DNA of 64,000 bases from Adiantum capillus-veneris (GCA_014529385.2 CM043962.1:43527598-43591597), one strand, 5' to 3'; shown: positions 11,401 to 24,200, counted from the stretch's first letter. The notes: generated from the letters alone by a model not told the origin. Numbers and translations: made by a program.

Positions 11401-12499
11401 CGCCGGAGAGGCCTGAGGATCATGCGATAGATTTGGTGCCAGGATGTAGCCCACCAAATAGGCCTCCCTACAGGGTTAGTGTGGCTCAGCAGAAAGAGAT
11501 TACAGGCCAAGTAGAGGAGTTGTTAGAGAAAGGGCTAATTCAACCTAGTTCTTCACCCTTTTGCTCCTCAGTGCTTCTAGTGCAGAAGAAGGATGGCTCT
11601 TGGCGCATGTGTATTTGCTATTGATTACCATGCGTTGAATAAGAAAACCATAGAGAATAAGTTTCCTATCCCAAGGATTGATGATATTCTTGACCGACTA
11701 GAGGGTGCTACAATTTTCATAAGGATAGACCTTAAGAGTGGGTACCATCAAATTCGTATCAGGCCAAAGGATGTGCACAAGACTGCGTTTAGGACGACAT
11801 TTGATCTGTTTGAGTTCTTAGTGATGCCGTTCGGTCTTACAAATGCTCCAGCTACGTTTAATAGGGATGATGGATCAGATTTTCCACCCACATCAAAAGT
11901 TTGTTGGCACATTCTTTGATGACATGATAGTCTACTCAAAGAATGAAGAGGAGCATAGGCGTCACTTGACCATTGTCTTGGAAGAGCTACGCAGTCACAA
12001 GTTGTTTGTTAATCCTAAGAAAAGTGAGTTTTTCCGGGAAGAGATTCACTTTCTTGGCCATATAGTGTCAAAGGATGGTATCTGAATGGATCTTGCCAAG
12101 GTTGAAGCAATTAGGACATGGCCAAATTTGAAGATTGTGGATGATGTCCGTAGCTTCTTGGGCTTATGCTCTTACTACAGAAGGTTTATCAAGAACTTTG
12201 CCAAGATTACTTCACCCCTACATGCTTTGCAAAAGAAAGAGGTCACGTTCAAGTGGACACAAAAAGAGATTTCAGCTTTTAACTTCTTAAAGGAAAAGAT
12301 GACTTCGGATCCAGTAATTGTCTTACCAAACCTTAGGAAGTCATTTGTGGTCCAGTGTGATGCGTGTGGCAATAGAATTGGGACAGTGTTCGTGCAAGAT
12401 GGTCGGGTAGTAGCTTACGAGAGCAGAATCTTGCAAGGGCCAGAAAAGACGATGCAAATCTATGAGAAAGAGCTACTGGCCGTGGCCATTGCGACATAA
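11401..12499 (+). pseudogene. Chromovirus reverse transcriptase and truncated RNase H
   Basis: RT motifs appear in order: [85 protein letters not shown] and LGHIVSKDGI, then SFLGLCSYYRRFIKNFAKI. Frameshifts lie near 11615 and 11865, and a TGA interrupts at 12083. RNase H starts with VVQCDACGNRIGTV and stops inside YEKELLAVA at about 12485, where it is fused directly to integrase. About 130 residues present in the sister copy (4117-3500) have been deleted. Confidence 0.85.
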
Positions 12500-13387
12500 G
12501 GTTATGGTAGAAAGCAGTGTTCCACAGTATGCAAGGCATCGTGGTATAGATGCGACAGTGAAAGCAGTCAAGACATTCTTTTATTGGCCTACTCTGAGGA
12601 GAGATGTGGATGCCTTTGTGCAAGCATGCGTGATTTGCCAAAAGGTCAAGTTTCACAGGCAAGAGGCACCGGGGTTGTTACAACCACTGCCTATTCCAGA
12701 TAAGCCATGGGAAAGCATTGCTATGGATTTTATCTTTGATCTTCCAAGAACACCGACAAGAAATGATGGTATATGGACCATTATTTGTAGGTTCAACAAG
12801 CAGGCCCATTTTTATTCCTGTCAGGAAGAAGATGAAATCTAACCAGATGGCACGGTTATTTATGTACAATGTGTTCAAGTACCATGGTATAACACAGTCT
12901 ATTGTCAGTGATCATAATCCTCATATGACGAGCCTATTTTGGAGAGGCTTGTTTGAAAACATGGACACCACGCTCAAGTTTTCATCCTCATATCATCCAC
13001 AAATTGATGGGCAGTCAGAAGAGGCTAATTCCACTATCTTAAATCTACTGAAATGTCATGTGTCAGATAATAAGAGCAAGTGGGAACAGTATCTACCTAT
13101 GCTTGAGTATATGTACAACAGTACGGTGCATTCGTCAACAAGCAAGGCACCTTTTGAGGTTGTTGAGGGTGGCAAAAAGGTTCCTCTCATTTTGCACACA
13201 AAGGACAAAATTTTTAAGGCAGATCGATATGTAGAGAACATGGATGAAATATATAGCAAGATCAAGCTTGTCTTGGAGAAGACTCAGGCAAAGCATCGAT
13301 ATGTAGAGAACATGGATGAAATGTATAGCAAGATCAAGCTTGCCTTGAAGAAGACTCAGGCAAAGCAGAAAAGGGTTGCTAACTGAC
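12490..13387 (+). pseudogene. Chromovirus integrase
   Basis: The zinc module is visible as ARHRGIDATVKAV, FFYWPTLRRDVDAFV and CVICQKVK. The core has the first aspartate in IAMDFIFDLPRT and, in another frame, SIVSDHNPHMTSLFW (second aspartate) and SSYHPQIDGQSEEANST (third acidic residue). A frameshift at about 12840 splits the core. At 13225-13368 a 72-bp unit is tandemly repeated in the linker before the chromodomain. Confidence 0.8.
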
Positions 13388-13398
13388 ACCGTCGTAAA

Positions 13399-13800
13399 TT
13401 GTTGTTTTCACCTAGTGATTGGGTACTTCTACCGTTTGAAAAGGCAAGATTAAAGAAGATGAAGGGCAAGGAAAGGTTGTTTCCGAAGGTCAGCATGCAT
13501 TACTATGGGCCTTTTCAAGTACTTGAGAAGATCGGCGATGTTGCTTATAGGCTGAAATTGCCCGACACTTGGAAGATTCATAATGCGTCTCACGTGAGTC
13601 TTCTAAGATCCTTTGTGGGTAACGTGCCAGAAGATATACCAGATGAAGATCAGTCAGAAGTTGAGGAACTTGATGAGATCTTGGTACCTGAGCAGATTTT
13701 GGCACATAAGGAAAGAAAAGTTAAGGGACGGATTGCAAGACGCTATTTGGTGAAGTTGAAGAACTATTCACCTATGGATGCAAAGTGGATGGAAGAGTGA
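13399..13800 (+). pseudogene. Integrase C-terminus with chromodomain
   Basis: WVLLPFEKARLKKMKG and SMHYYGPFQVLEKIGDVAYRLKLP form the GPF/Y module of chromoviral integrases. A chromodomain follows (LVPEQILAHKERKVKGR, RYLVKLKNYSPMDAKWMEE), which in this lineage directs integration to chromatin marks. A stop at 13798 cuts the chromodomain just before its expected ELL-E-H helix; the missing residues appear in another frame. These motifs identify the element as a chromovirus. Confidence 0.85.
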
Positions 13801-14170
13801 ACTTTTGGAGTCACCAAATGTATTGCACCTTTACCTTGTGGCCTTTGGGTTACAGCCTACCCATGCGGCATGTCCCACAACCCAACGTGTTCGAAGGAGG
13901 GGTCATGATGGAGCTAGCACAACAAATGTACATATGGATTCAATGCAATAGAAGTGGACACTGTTCTACAAATGCTAAAGGTATTATGCTCACTTCTATC
14001 ATAGATGAAATGACAAATATATGAAGGTCTCATTAAGTCACTTGTATCTATGTTTCATGACCTTTCCTGCAGATACATGCAATGATAAAAGGGTGCTGAT
14101 CACACTAAATCATCTATGGTATGTATATTTGGAATGCAATTGAGGGCGTTTGGGATTCAAGAGGGGGGTA
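13801..14170 (+). other. Chromovirus 3' untranslated segment and polypurine tract
   Basis: No domain is seen after the chromodomain. The segment ends with the purine run AAGAGGGGGG just before the LTR at 14171, the expected plus-strand primer. Confidence 0.6.
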
Positions 14171-15487
14171 TGTCACGAGGCTATGGCAACCACTAACCTT
14201 ATTTGTTGGTTTCTTTCCCTTGATTTTTATTTAATTTTTAGGACCCTCTTCTTGAAGTCACAAATGGTCGGACATTGGCCAGTGTGAAACGACCGACGAC
14301 CAACAGTTTCACCCGCAGTCAGAAAGGGCAAGTCGCCACGAGATGGTCGGGCCAGTCGACACTGGAATCCAAGCAATAAAAGGGTGTCTAGGCTCAATTC
14401 AAAGTCATTTAGGCCCCTCGCTACACTTATAAGTTGGTGAATACTAGGAAATTAACCCAATAGAGGCATAAGGGAGACATGGCGGCTCCAGACAAAATTG
14501 CCACTCTCATCCCAACTCGGGGCGCCCATTTTGAGAGAGGAGGCTGATTTTTGTGGATTAAGTGACTCCAACGTGGGTGTGAGTAGTGGGTGCAGGTAAT
14601 TGCAGCTTTAATGGAAAGCTTGCCTTCTAGCTTGCTCTATGTAGCGCGATGATTTGCTCTCGTGCATCTGTCTCCCCCCTTTGCACATATGGTAATGCCC
14701 CACTAGTTGGGCTTCTCCGATGACCATGTGGCATGTACAGTTTTGGGGGTTTTATGCACGTTTGCCAAGGCTAATCCCCTACATGTATGCATAGTTCCAT
14801 CACAAAGGATTGTGAAAATAGAGAGTTTTCTCGCGTGGGGAATTGTCCCATTGCGTGTAGGAGCACCTGAGGCAAGCATAGACGTGCTCGCTCCACCCAA
14901 AACGATTCAAAACAGAAAACTACAGCCTGCTGTGTTTTTCTACAGGTTTAGGGTTTCGTACCTAAACTGCAGGACATCGGCGGGCGAGACTTAGGAAAGC
15001 CTTGGGATGCTTAAACAGGGCTTTGGGCACCTAACAGTGATAAAAACAGGGGATTACAGCACGCTGAAATTGACCTGCAGCTCACTGGAAAGCTTCCAAA
15101 TCACAAGGGAAAGTGTCCTTGACATGTACTTTCGACCTCCATAGGTTTTTGCATCGTTATGCTTGCGAAATTGGGTCAAAAACCTGCAATTACAGCCATG
15201 GACAGGTTTGGACAGCTTGGTGAGAATTAGGTGAAAGTGTTCAAATCGTATATTCGCAATAAGAATAAAGAAACAACGAAAGACACGCTAGTCTTTGGGG
15301 CGTACAAGGTGTCGTCTGCTTGGTAGCACTCTAGCTGCCAGGCTGTGGTTTGTTTGGTTTGTTTGGAGTGTTAATTCCAGTCACAAGTTTATTTGTGAAG
15401 TTCCTCTGTGTCATAAAGTTCGAGTAAAGTTTTTCAAGTAAACAATCGGGTGAAAGCTAAAGTTTACCGCCCTCCGAGCCGGTTTTA
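14171..15487 (+). repeat. 3' LTR of the plus-strand chromovirus
   Basis: Starts TGTCACGAGG after the polypurine tract and ends at GCCGGTTTTA, aligned with GGCCGGTTTCA at the 5' LTR end (7823). The last ~170 bp match the split 5' LTR pieces at 5708-5802 and 7746-7823. It includes AATAAAG at about 15272 as a possible poly(A) signal, and the inverted form of the conserved GGCGYC block at 15268-15300. The terminal CA has become TA. Confidence 0.7.
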
Positions 15488-15953
15488 CTGTGCTTGTAGT
15501 TTTCTCATGTCTGGATTTTCCACCCATGTATAGCTCGAGGTTTTGACTTGGTTCCATGGCCATATAGGCTCCTAGCGTTTTTGCTCGCCAACTCTGGCAT
15601 TTCTCTGATCAAGCCCAGTGTTTTTGTTGGGTAGCAGCAATGGCAATGTGTGGAGACCCTCTTATAGTATAGTTGCCAGTTTCCTCCTCATGCAGTGGCA
15701 GAGTTTCTCGTCCAAGATCCAGATCCAAATCAGATGTCGCAAGGGGGAGATACGCCGGATCAATGCTCCCAAAGCATGTTAGAGGTGATGACCATGTGGA
15801 GACCGTGTCAGTGGTCTTGTGTGCAGGAGCAAATGGCAACAAAAATCACAGTTGTGTGTACCTTGGGTCTATCCATTGAGGAACGTCAAAGCTATGGCAA
15901 ACCACCCTTAATCACTTGTTTGAGCAATTTGTTATCAGCATGGAGAGCCTTTC

Positions 15954-16032
<79 letters not shown>

Positions 16033-17290
16033 GTCCTGTCTCTTGATCTCTCCACAATTGCCTTGTTCATGCATATGGCATTTCAAGTGTTCTCCTGTCA
16101 AAGGATCTTATCGAAGTTGAGCCAGATCGGAGTCATGGTGTCCACTGGACTGAAGGCCACTTCTTGTCTTCATTGCATCTTCCACTGCCTATTCTGACAG
16201 TGGCATGGTAAATTTTTAGCATAAGCTTTAATTGCAGATTTAAAGTGAACTTTTCTCGAGAGTTTTTGCAGGTCACACTTGTAAATGGTAGATGCTTTAA
16301 AGTAGCTTTGAATCCACTGGGCCTATAAATTGATGGCCATGGCATTAACTGTAACTCTAACTATGTGAGTGGTCTCACTAAACAATGGTAACACACTTGT
16401 TGACCAATGTAATAACAAAATCCTTTGTGTTGTCTCAGAAATTCAAGCTTGACATACTTTCCCTGCAATTTCCGTTGTTTTGAGTCTATGTCAATGAATA
16501 TCCCGATGGCACATGGTGCCAACTAGTCACTGCAATAATGAGGCCACCAAAACACCAGCAAAAAGGGTGATTGCAGGCTAAACACCAAAAAGAGGAGGGA
16601 CTGCTCCTTGCAAAGCTCTTTGCAAGATGATGGAACAGACACTCACATACAGATATACACGTCAAGCAACATAAAATACATTTTCGGTACATCGATCTAA
16701 TGGCGGTTTTTGCCGAAGTGATTCGAGCATTTGACACATCAACCCAATGTTATTTTGTGTCAACAAAGTGGTTAAGTTCGTTCCTCTGAGTGCCTAAGTC
16801 CATTGATGGATCAATAGAATGTTGGTTTCTGCCAATGTTTACATCGTCATGTTGGTTTGTACCACCCGTGCATTGCCCCATAGTAATTCCGGCACATATA
16901 ATCTGTTCCTCAAACAATAAGACACAATTAAACATGGAAGACACTCTTAGTGCACTGTAGATAATCACTTGGATTCCATGGCTTTCACTACCTCGCCACA
17001 TTGCAGAATAATAGCAGCATGGATAGCTCATCAAAGCATGGAGATGGCACCACAAGCGCCAATGATCCTCCCCTATACCATCTTCTCTTCCTTCTCTTCC
17101 ACCACCGCCTCCGCCTCCTCCCCCTCCCCCTCCCCCAACCCATCCTATGGACCATATAATTCAAGCTAGTAAGGTCTTTAAACATTATTACACCCAATAT
17201 AGTCTGAAAAAGCTCGAGTTCATCTATAAAGGAAACTGAAAACATTGCAGACACGTGATGTTCGTGCATAACCCAATAAAACCATCAGCT
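15488..17290. other. Intergenic interval
   Basis: No coding region is supported. It contains a CCTAGCGTTTTT motif at about 15571 like those in the solo LTR at 9392-10497, and the (TC)n run at 15957-16029. The proline-rich frame at 17070-17150 is a low-complexity TCC/CTC stretch and not a gene. Confidence 0.5.
15957..16029. repeat. (TC)n microsatellite
   Basis: About 36 uninterrupted TC dinucleotides, read directly from the sequence. It produces spurious LSLS/RERE open frames on both strands. Confidence 0.98.
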
Positions 17291-17333
17291 TCAGAAATTT
17301 ACAATGGCTCTTGGTATGCAAACCTGAACACAG

Positions 17334-17723
17334 TGGGTATGACCATAGAGGCATGCTAAATGTAGGGCAGTGTCACCATCTTCAGCAGCATCATTCACAC
17401 TCACGCTTAGCTGACCTACAGAAAAATTTAATATCAGCTCTCCAGTCAACCGTGTACACGTTACTGACATATGCCACAGAGAGTGTGTAGGGAGTGGGTC
17501 GGTGAGGTCCCGTGTGCACGCATGCGGCCTCTTTTTTTCCTTTAGCCAAAGAAGTGTTTTCAATGGGGGAGAGAGAGAGAGAGTCACCTAGAGCTTGAGA
17601 GAGCTCATGAGCGTTGCCAAGCTCTGCTGCCGTAAGCAGGTTGTTGAGATCGGAAGGGCGATTAAAAGTCTGTTCTTCCTCAAAATCATCGTCCTCCTCC
17701 TCTATTGAAACTGGCACCGCCAT
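17334..17723 (-). CDS. Ankyrin-repeat protein, first two exons
   Basis: ATG at 17723 opens an acidic N-terminus (MAVPVSIEEEDDDFEEE) followed by LNNLLTAAELGNAHELSQAL. Exon 1 (17588-17723) ends at a GT donor. An intron with a GA-rich start and a TTTTTCTGTAG acceptor follows. Exon 2 (17334-17415) continues in phase as GQLSVSVNDAAEDGDTALHLACLYGHTHCVQ, whose DGDTALHLACLYGH core is a canonical ankyrin repeat, and ends at CAG/GTTTGC. Ankyrin repeats mediate protein-protein contacts; the specific role is not determinable. Later exons could not be identified to the left, so this may be a truncated host gene or one with long introns. It is the only clear non-transposon coding sequence in the window. 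Confidence 0.7.
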
Positions 17724-18433
17724 AGGTACGCTCGGGTTTGCGTCAAGGTTTATGCTGCCCTGATCTGTTCGTAATAATAGAGTTCAGTGACCAAATTAGG
17801 TGTGTTTCCACATAATTGGGCAGCTTCAAATGGGATCTCTTTGGCCGGGGGGGGAGGGGGGGGTGGCCATTTGATGAATTCGGAGCAAACATTAAATTAA
17901 AGTCGGGTAGGCTACGCCCCACAACTTGAAACCTCGACCTCCTCACAATGAGCCATGTGCTCTGGCCACTACTCCTGCATGCTATCATGGAATTATACGG
18001 GAAAATAGTATGTTATATTGTAAATGTTGACGGATTTGTAAATATGGGCCAAATTTGTCAATTCAGGCCACCTTCGGGCGACCAAATCCAATGGCCCATG
18101 ATTGAGATGGCCCCCATTCTTTCACCATTGATCCCATTGAAGCTGCCGGTGTGATATAGTGATGAGGCTGAGCTATGGGCGTTCCACGTGGAGGCTAATA
18201 TTGTACACCCCAAATAAGTGTCGACATGGGTGGAAAGTATAATGTGAAAAATAGCATCATTGTTGGTGAAAAGCCATTGACGGGGTAGCCACTCACCATA
18301 GACATGACCCGCGCACTTCAAAGCTAGTGCACAATCCGTATAATGATGCAAAGTGAGAGGCCATGCTACTATTAATTGCAACAAAAATCTATTTGAAGGT
18401 GTTGCCTAGAGCAAGAGCCTACTATACAATCAA

Positions 18434-18472
<39 letters not shown>

Positions 18473-20039
18473 GGCATGTTAGAGTTGTTGACAACAAGAT
18501 GATGGCACAACACAAGACCGGTTGGTTTTCGTATGATGGGCTAGAGCCCAACAATGGACACACAAAGAAGAAGGTCCAATTTCCCAAAGGCAAAAAGAAG
18601 AGCCAAAGAGTGGGAAGGGATTTGAGAATGATATTTAAAGGTGAAGAATATGATAATCCCATTAAGTGCACATTTTTTCTCACAATTTTCACATATAAAA
18701 GGGTATCGTAAAATAAAATTGAGAAAAAAAAAATACGTATTAAATAGGAGAAGGGTGTGTTTTGTTTGTCAATAATTTACAGATAAGGAGTTTTGAAATG
18801 AGTTGGTTAGTTCTGACAATTATTCTAGGTTAGAGACTTGAAGTTAGTCACATCAAATCAGATATTCAGACTTCAAATAGGAGACAAACCAAACAAAGAC
18901 TAAAATGAAAACATAAAGACAAGAGACTAAAACTGATATGTATTCAGATATTGGAAAGTATACAACTAGCACCAGATAGAGCTACAAAAGAGCTATTTGA
19001 TGCTCATATCAAATGCTCGATAGGTACGAAAGGGTATCTCCAGACTCCATAATCACTAGCCCACAAAATGAAGTAATGGGTCCCATTTATAGGTACCCAA
19101 ACTAGGCTATGACAAACTATACACTGTGAAGTTACTATGTGCCATGCTCCCCCTTTTTCACATTGTTTCCGCAGCTATGTTGTTGGGCACTACAATCAAA
19201 GCGTTTGAGGTGATGACATTCTTAAGAGAACGCCCACTTAAGAATTTTTTGCGCTTTCATGAAAGCACCACATTCTGCATACTTATCAACCCAAAACCAT
19301 ACTAAGCATCAAATTAGGCATACTTTTTTACCAAAGCTTCGCCCAACACTCTTGTGCCTTGGCAATTGAATCACATTTGGCATACATATCAACCAAGCAT
19401 CATTAAGCACCACATTAGGCATAAATATTGACCAAGAAATTGACAAGCACTCCAATTTTTATCACAAATCTTTGATATTTATCTACTTTCAAATCCCATT
19501 TCCCCCGCTTCTGGAAGCTTCATACCGTGGACTAAGCTGAGCCACCCATAAGTTGTGCAGTTAATGCTTGATTTGAGCATTGTAAAGCACATGTTGTATA
19601 TAGCCCATACCATGCAGAGGCAACCAAAACCATGTTAACCTTAATTCAATCACTCAACACACATCTCGAGGTAGGTCCAAAAGCAATAGAACCGACCGCC
19701 AAAAATTATTGTACTACCCATATCTTCCTCGTTCGGACTCCAATTGACGAGTCATAAAAACTACATGAGGAGCACTTTGGCAACCTCCAAGCATCCTGGC
19801 CTATAGGCATCAAATAACACCTACTAGCCCTAAAACCATAGTTAGCATACATTTCAAGAATCTGGTGACAAAACAAATCCTAGCATAAATTATAATATAG
19901 TAAAAACTACAAAAGGTATCTCAATATTGGTCTTTCACCCCATTCCACTTTGCCAACACAATATGCTATTAATTGGCATTTGTGGCTCCATAGCAAAACA
20001 AAAATGCCATTGTCACCCCTTCCATTGCTTCTAAATGTA
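17724..20039. other. Intergenic interval
   Basis: No gene is supported. It contains a G-run at 17827-17842 and the (CA)n repeat at 18435-18470. From about 20040 the copia remnant is recognisable; its 5' part probably extends left but no LTR was found. Confidence 0.5.
18435..18470. repeat. (CA)n microsatellite
   Basis: About 18 CA units, read directly. Confidence 0.97.
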
Positions 20040-23000
20040 GCAAGCTTGCCCGAACAATAGCTGCTTCTCCAAATAGTAATAGGTCTAAGAAGTTTGATGT
20101 AAAGGAAAACAGAAGCTACAACGTAATTATGGTAAGGAAAAAAACCATCTCATCAAGAAATGCCCCAAGGTTAAGGCTAAAAGGCTTGAAAGAAAGAGGC
20201 AGATGAATCCATTGTAGATACTCTTCCTATGTAGATTTGCAAATGTTATGCAGTAGATAGAATGGGCTTTTATTCTGCAATGTCATTATGATCCATCTGT
20301 TCATGATGCATGCATTGTAGTCAGTTGATCGTGTGTGGTACTTTGATCGTGGTCAACTAAGCACATTTTGCCTTCTTATAGTGATTTGTTCAGTTCTCTT
20401 GAGACTGTTGTGAATGGGAATATTAACACGTGTGCCAACTCTTATCCACTTTAGAGAATTGTGAAGGTTGTTCTTACTACTAAAGGTGGCAGCTCTTTAA
20501 CGCTTTTGGATGCTTTGTCTCTGTCTCCACTTGAAAAACTTGGTATTATGGTGAACTTTGTTTATGACAGATGGACGTGCATGATATTCATTTTGGTGAT
20601 ACTATTGTGACATCTAGTTCTTTGTTTTGTGGGTTATATAATCTCAATGCGCACAATAAATTTGTGGAAGATTTAGCATGTGTAGTTTCTTATTTGAAGG
20701 CTATTTCAAACGAAAAACTTTGGCATGCTCATTTTGGTCATCTAATTTATGACAATTTGTTGCATTTGCAAAAATCTGACGTAGTTGCTTTGTTGCCCCC
20801 TCTTGACCACAATTGAAACATGTATGTGAAGGCTATATTTTGGGCAAAATGAGTATTCTAAGGCTCCAAAGGATGATTCTATGTAGGGGTTGATATTTAT
20901 AGTACAATGCACACTCCTTCTTTTGAGAAACGTATGTACCAGTGTGACTTTCATTGATGATAACTCTAGGCATGCATGAGTGTATGCACTTAAGGAAATG
21001 TCCAAAGTATTTATGTGCTTGAAGTAATTTTTGATTATGGTTGAAAATGTATTTGGTTGTAATGTGGGCACCCTCTATTTTGATAGAGGGGGAGGATAAA
21101 GAGTCCAACAATGGCTAGTCATGGGAGAAAACACCAATACACAATGTCATATCCCCTTTAGCAAAATGGCATTGTAGAGAGGAAAAAATAGGTCACTTAT
21201 GGAAATAGCACAATGTATGGTCAAAAGCCAAGCTTTTCCATATGTGTTTTGGCTTGAGGTTGATGTCTGCGATGCATATTTTATGTCCCAACAAAGCATT
21301 GTAATCTATCACTTCATATGAGGCTTGGCATGGCAAGAAGCTATCCATTGGTCATTTGCATGTATTTTATTGCTTGGCTTATGCTTTAGTGCCTTAGCAA
21401 CAACATTAAAAAATGAGATGATAAAACCGTGAAACATATTTTTGTTGGTTATAGTTTAGAAAGCAAAGGTTACACATTGTATCATCCGCAAACAAAGCAT
21501 ATCTTGATTAGTTGAGATGTTTTTGTGAAATATGTAGTTCATCCCTTGTTAGCATGTACCAAGGAGACATATCTGAGGTCACAAAATATTTTATTCGCTA
21601 CTACCTCTATTAATTGGTAAGAGTACAAATGCAATTCTTAATGAGGCACATGTGTAGCCTATGTAGGTTTCAGAGTAACTTATGGATCAATTATTTTTTG
21701 ATACACATTTATAAGATGTAATTGATGAAGATAGGGTTGAAAATGAATGTGCTAGAGGTATACCACGATGACTAGTGCAAAGCTTGCATAATAGTAAAAT
21801 GAGTGCACCTTTGTCTAATCATACTCATTTAGGTCTTCAGTATGTCTCTTATGCATCAAATTGTTATGTTTTGGCTATGTCTAGTATGTATGATAAGAAA
21901 GAGCCTCAGTTATTTGATGAAGCACAAAATTTAGAATTTTGGTTGGCTATAATGCAATTCGAGTATGATGCTATTGTGAAGAATGGAACATGGTCTTTGT
22001 GTGACTTTCCCCTTGGCAAAAAGACCATTGGAACTAAGTGGTTTCTCAAGTTGAGATGTAAGCTTGAAGGGAGCGTTGATGGCTCTAAGGCTAGAATCAT
22101 GGAAAAAGGATATGCTCAAGAAGAGGGTCTTGTGTACAAAATTGAGAGAGGAGGTGAGGAAATTTAGGAGAGAGGGGGGGAAGCAAGAGAGGGGAAGCCC
22201 TATTTGAGGAGGATGACACCATAGAGTTGGGATGGGGGAGTGAATGAGCACATAGGTCATGACTCACATGGCACCAAATTTTGGTTGAGGAACAAAGAAA
22301 CCTCATTAGGGTTTGTCTAGCACACATCATATGGGCACAAATTTAGGCAATAGGCAATTATAGCCGTACACAAGAGATGGTGGAGCCTAGTGAAGCCCTT
22401 GAGACCAAGGAGGCCGCCACTCAAAATAGTCCATTTATGCATTGGTAGCACACAATGGTTGGAATGTACACTGGTTGGACATAAAGACTACGTTTTTTAA
22501 TGGAGATTTGCAAGAGGAAGTTTATGTATCACAATCTCATGGTTTTGTTCAAAAACGCTAGAAAAACAAGGCGTGGAGGCTTAAAAAGCCATTGTATGGT
22601 CTAAAGCAAGCTCCACATACTTGGCATGAAAAGATTCATGTTTATTTTGTTGCACATGATTTCTGTACTAGTCCAAATGGGACCACGTTTTATGTCAAAT
22701 GTGTGGATGATGTATTTCTAATCACTGCTCTATGTAGATGACATGTTGCTCACCATACCAAATCAAAGACATATTTTTTACTTTAATGTTGATTTGAATG
22801 CCTCTTTTGAGATGTCAGGTTTGAGGATTTTGCATCATTATTTGAGAATACACTTTGAGCAAGTTGATGAATGTATTGCTTTGTGTCAAAAAAAAATATT
22901 TGAGACTAGATTTGGCCTTGAGGATTGCAAGCATGTTGCTACCCGTATGGAGACAAGTTTGAAGCTTAGTCTTCATGATGTTGGAGATTACTTTAATGTC

Positions 23001-23734
23001 ACACTCTATCAGTAGGCTATTGGTTGCCTCATTTATCTATGCATTACAAGGCCAAATGTTTAGTATGTATTCTAATAGGTGATTAGATTTATGTGTAGCC
23101 CATGGCCTATGATTTGGAAGGAAGTTAAGTGATCTTTAGCTACTTGATTGGCACTATACATCTTGAATTGTTTTATCCCAAGGGAGGATCATTGCTGCCA
23201 AATTACGTGCTTTTTTAGAATTGAATTGGGATGGTTTCTATGGCATAGGAATGTCCACTAGAGGTTTTTGTTTCATGCTTGATAGCTCATGCATATCTGG
23301 GTTTGGCAAGAGGTAGCCTACAATGGCCTCTTCTAGTTGTGAGACTGAATGAAGGGTAGCTTTTACAACTACGGTTGAGTGTGTTTGGCTTTGACACGTT
23401 TTGACTAACTTGGGTGTTGGATAACAGCACTGCCATGATCCACAATGATTGTCAAAGTGCTTTGGTGGTTGTGAGGAACCAAGTGTTCCATACCCACACA
23501 AAGAAAATTGAGGTACACTATCATTATGTGAGGAAGAGACTCTCTGCAGGAGAGGTCAGCCTAACTTATGTGCCTACTTAGGACAATGTTGTTGATCTTT
23601 TCACAAGGATTTTTCTTGTGAAAAGTTTGAAGCTTTTCACAAGCTTTGTTCTTACTCCCCTATCGCGTAGGGTATGGCACTTCCCTATACATGAGTGCCA
23701 ACTCATCTTCAACTTATCACTCCAAAGAGGGGAT
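20040..23734 (+). pseudogene. Heavily decayed Ty1/copia gag-pol
   Basis: Many stops and shifts, but the order is clear. A gag zinc knuckle with LIKKCPKVKAK lies near 20150; VHDIHFGDTIVTSSSLFCGLY and ISNEKLWHAHFGHL (pre-integrase module) at 20575-20815; integrase remnants at 20880-21400; RT with KTIGTKWFLKLRCK at about 22020, ALYGLKQ-like and YVDDMLL-like remains at 22590-22750; the connecting FGLEDCKHVATRMETSLKLSLHD at 22910; and copia RNase H remnants to 23640. Line by line it resembles the copia at 53566-58742, so both belong to one family, this copy being much older. Non-functional. Confidence 0.85.
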
Positions 23735-23900
23735 TGTCACCATATCATGGTATGTGTTGAACACACATGACCACCGAGGCACTTTTTTCCCTATTTAGGT
23801 GTTTTTTCAAGGGAAAGCCTTATCTTTGTATTGGCATGCTTCGTAATATTACTTCCTTTGTTGTGTGATCTTCAGATTCTCCTTCATCTCCTCCATCATC
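23735..23900 (+). repeat. Decayed copia 3' LTR (partial)
   Basis: The purine run CCAAAGAGGGGAT is followed by TGTCACCATATCATGG, aligning with the intact family LTR (minus strand of 53566-53792: TGTTACCATATACATG). Shared phrases continue through GACCACCGAGGCA and TTTTTTCCCTATTTAGG. The right end could not be fixed. Confidence 0.7.
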
Positions 23901-24200
23901 GCATGCATTTCAATAGTCGTATTTCCAATACTGACAATGGCATCGATGTTGGTGAATATACCGCGAGAGGACAATGCAATATAGATATCTCTCAAACCAA
24001 CACTATCTTGTCAATCCAAGGAGTGAGAAACCCAAATAGGGTGAAAAGGCTATGCTAATGAGACAAAACACTACGAAGAAGTGTTGTGTAGATCACTAAC
24101 TAAAACTGCATCACAAATCCAAGAAAAACATAAAAAGAGACAATCTTATCCATTTGCTTGAATCCAATGATAAAGAAACTTGAGAATCACTACAGGAAGG

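Noticed and set aside
15695-16197. Leucine/serine-rich open frames on both strands
   Set aside because: Produced by the (TC)n microsatellite; no domain outside the repeat.
16969-17269. Proline/serine-rich or arginine-rich coding frame
   Set aside because: CCTCC low-complexity stretch; no splice-consistent link to the ankyrin exons could be shown.
18840-20040. 5' LTR of the decayed copia
   Set aside because: No sequence matching the 227-bp family LTR was found by eye.
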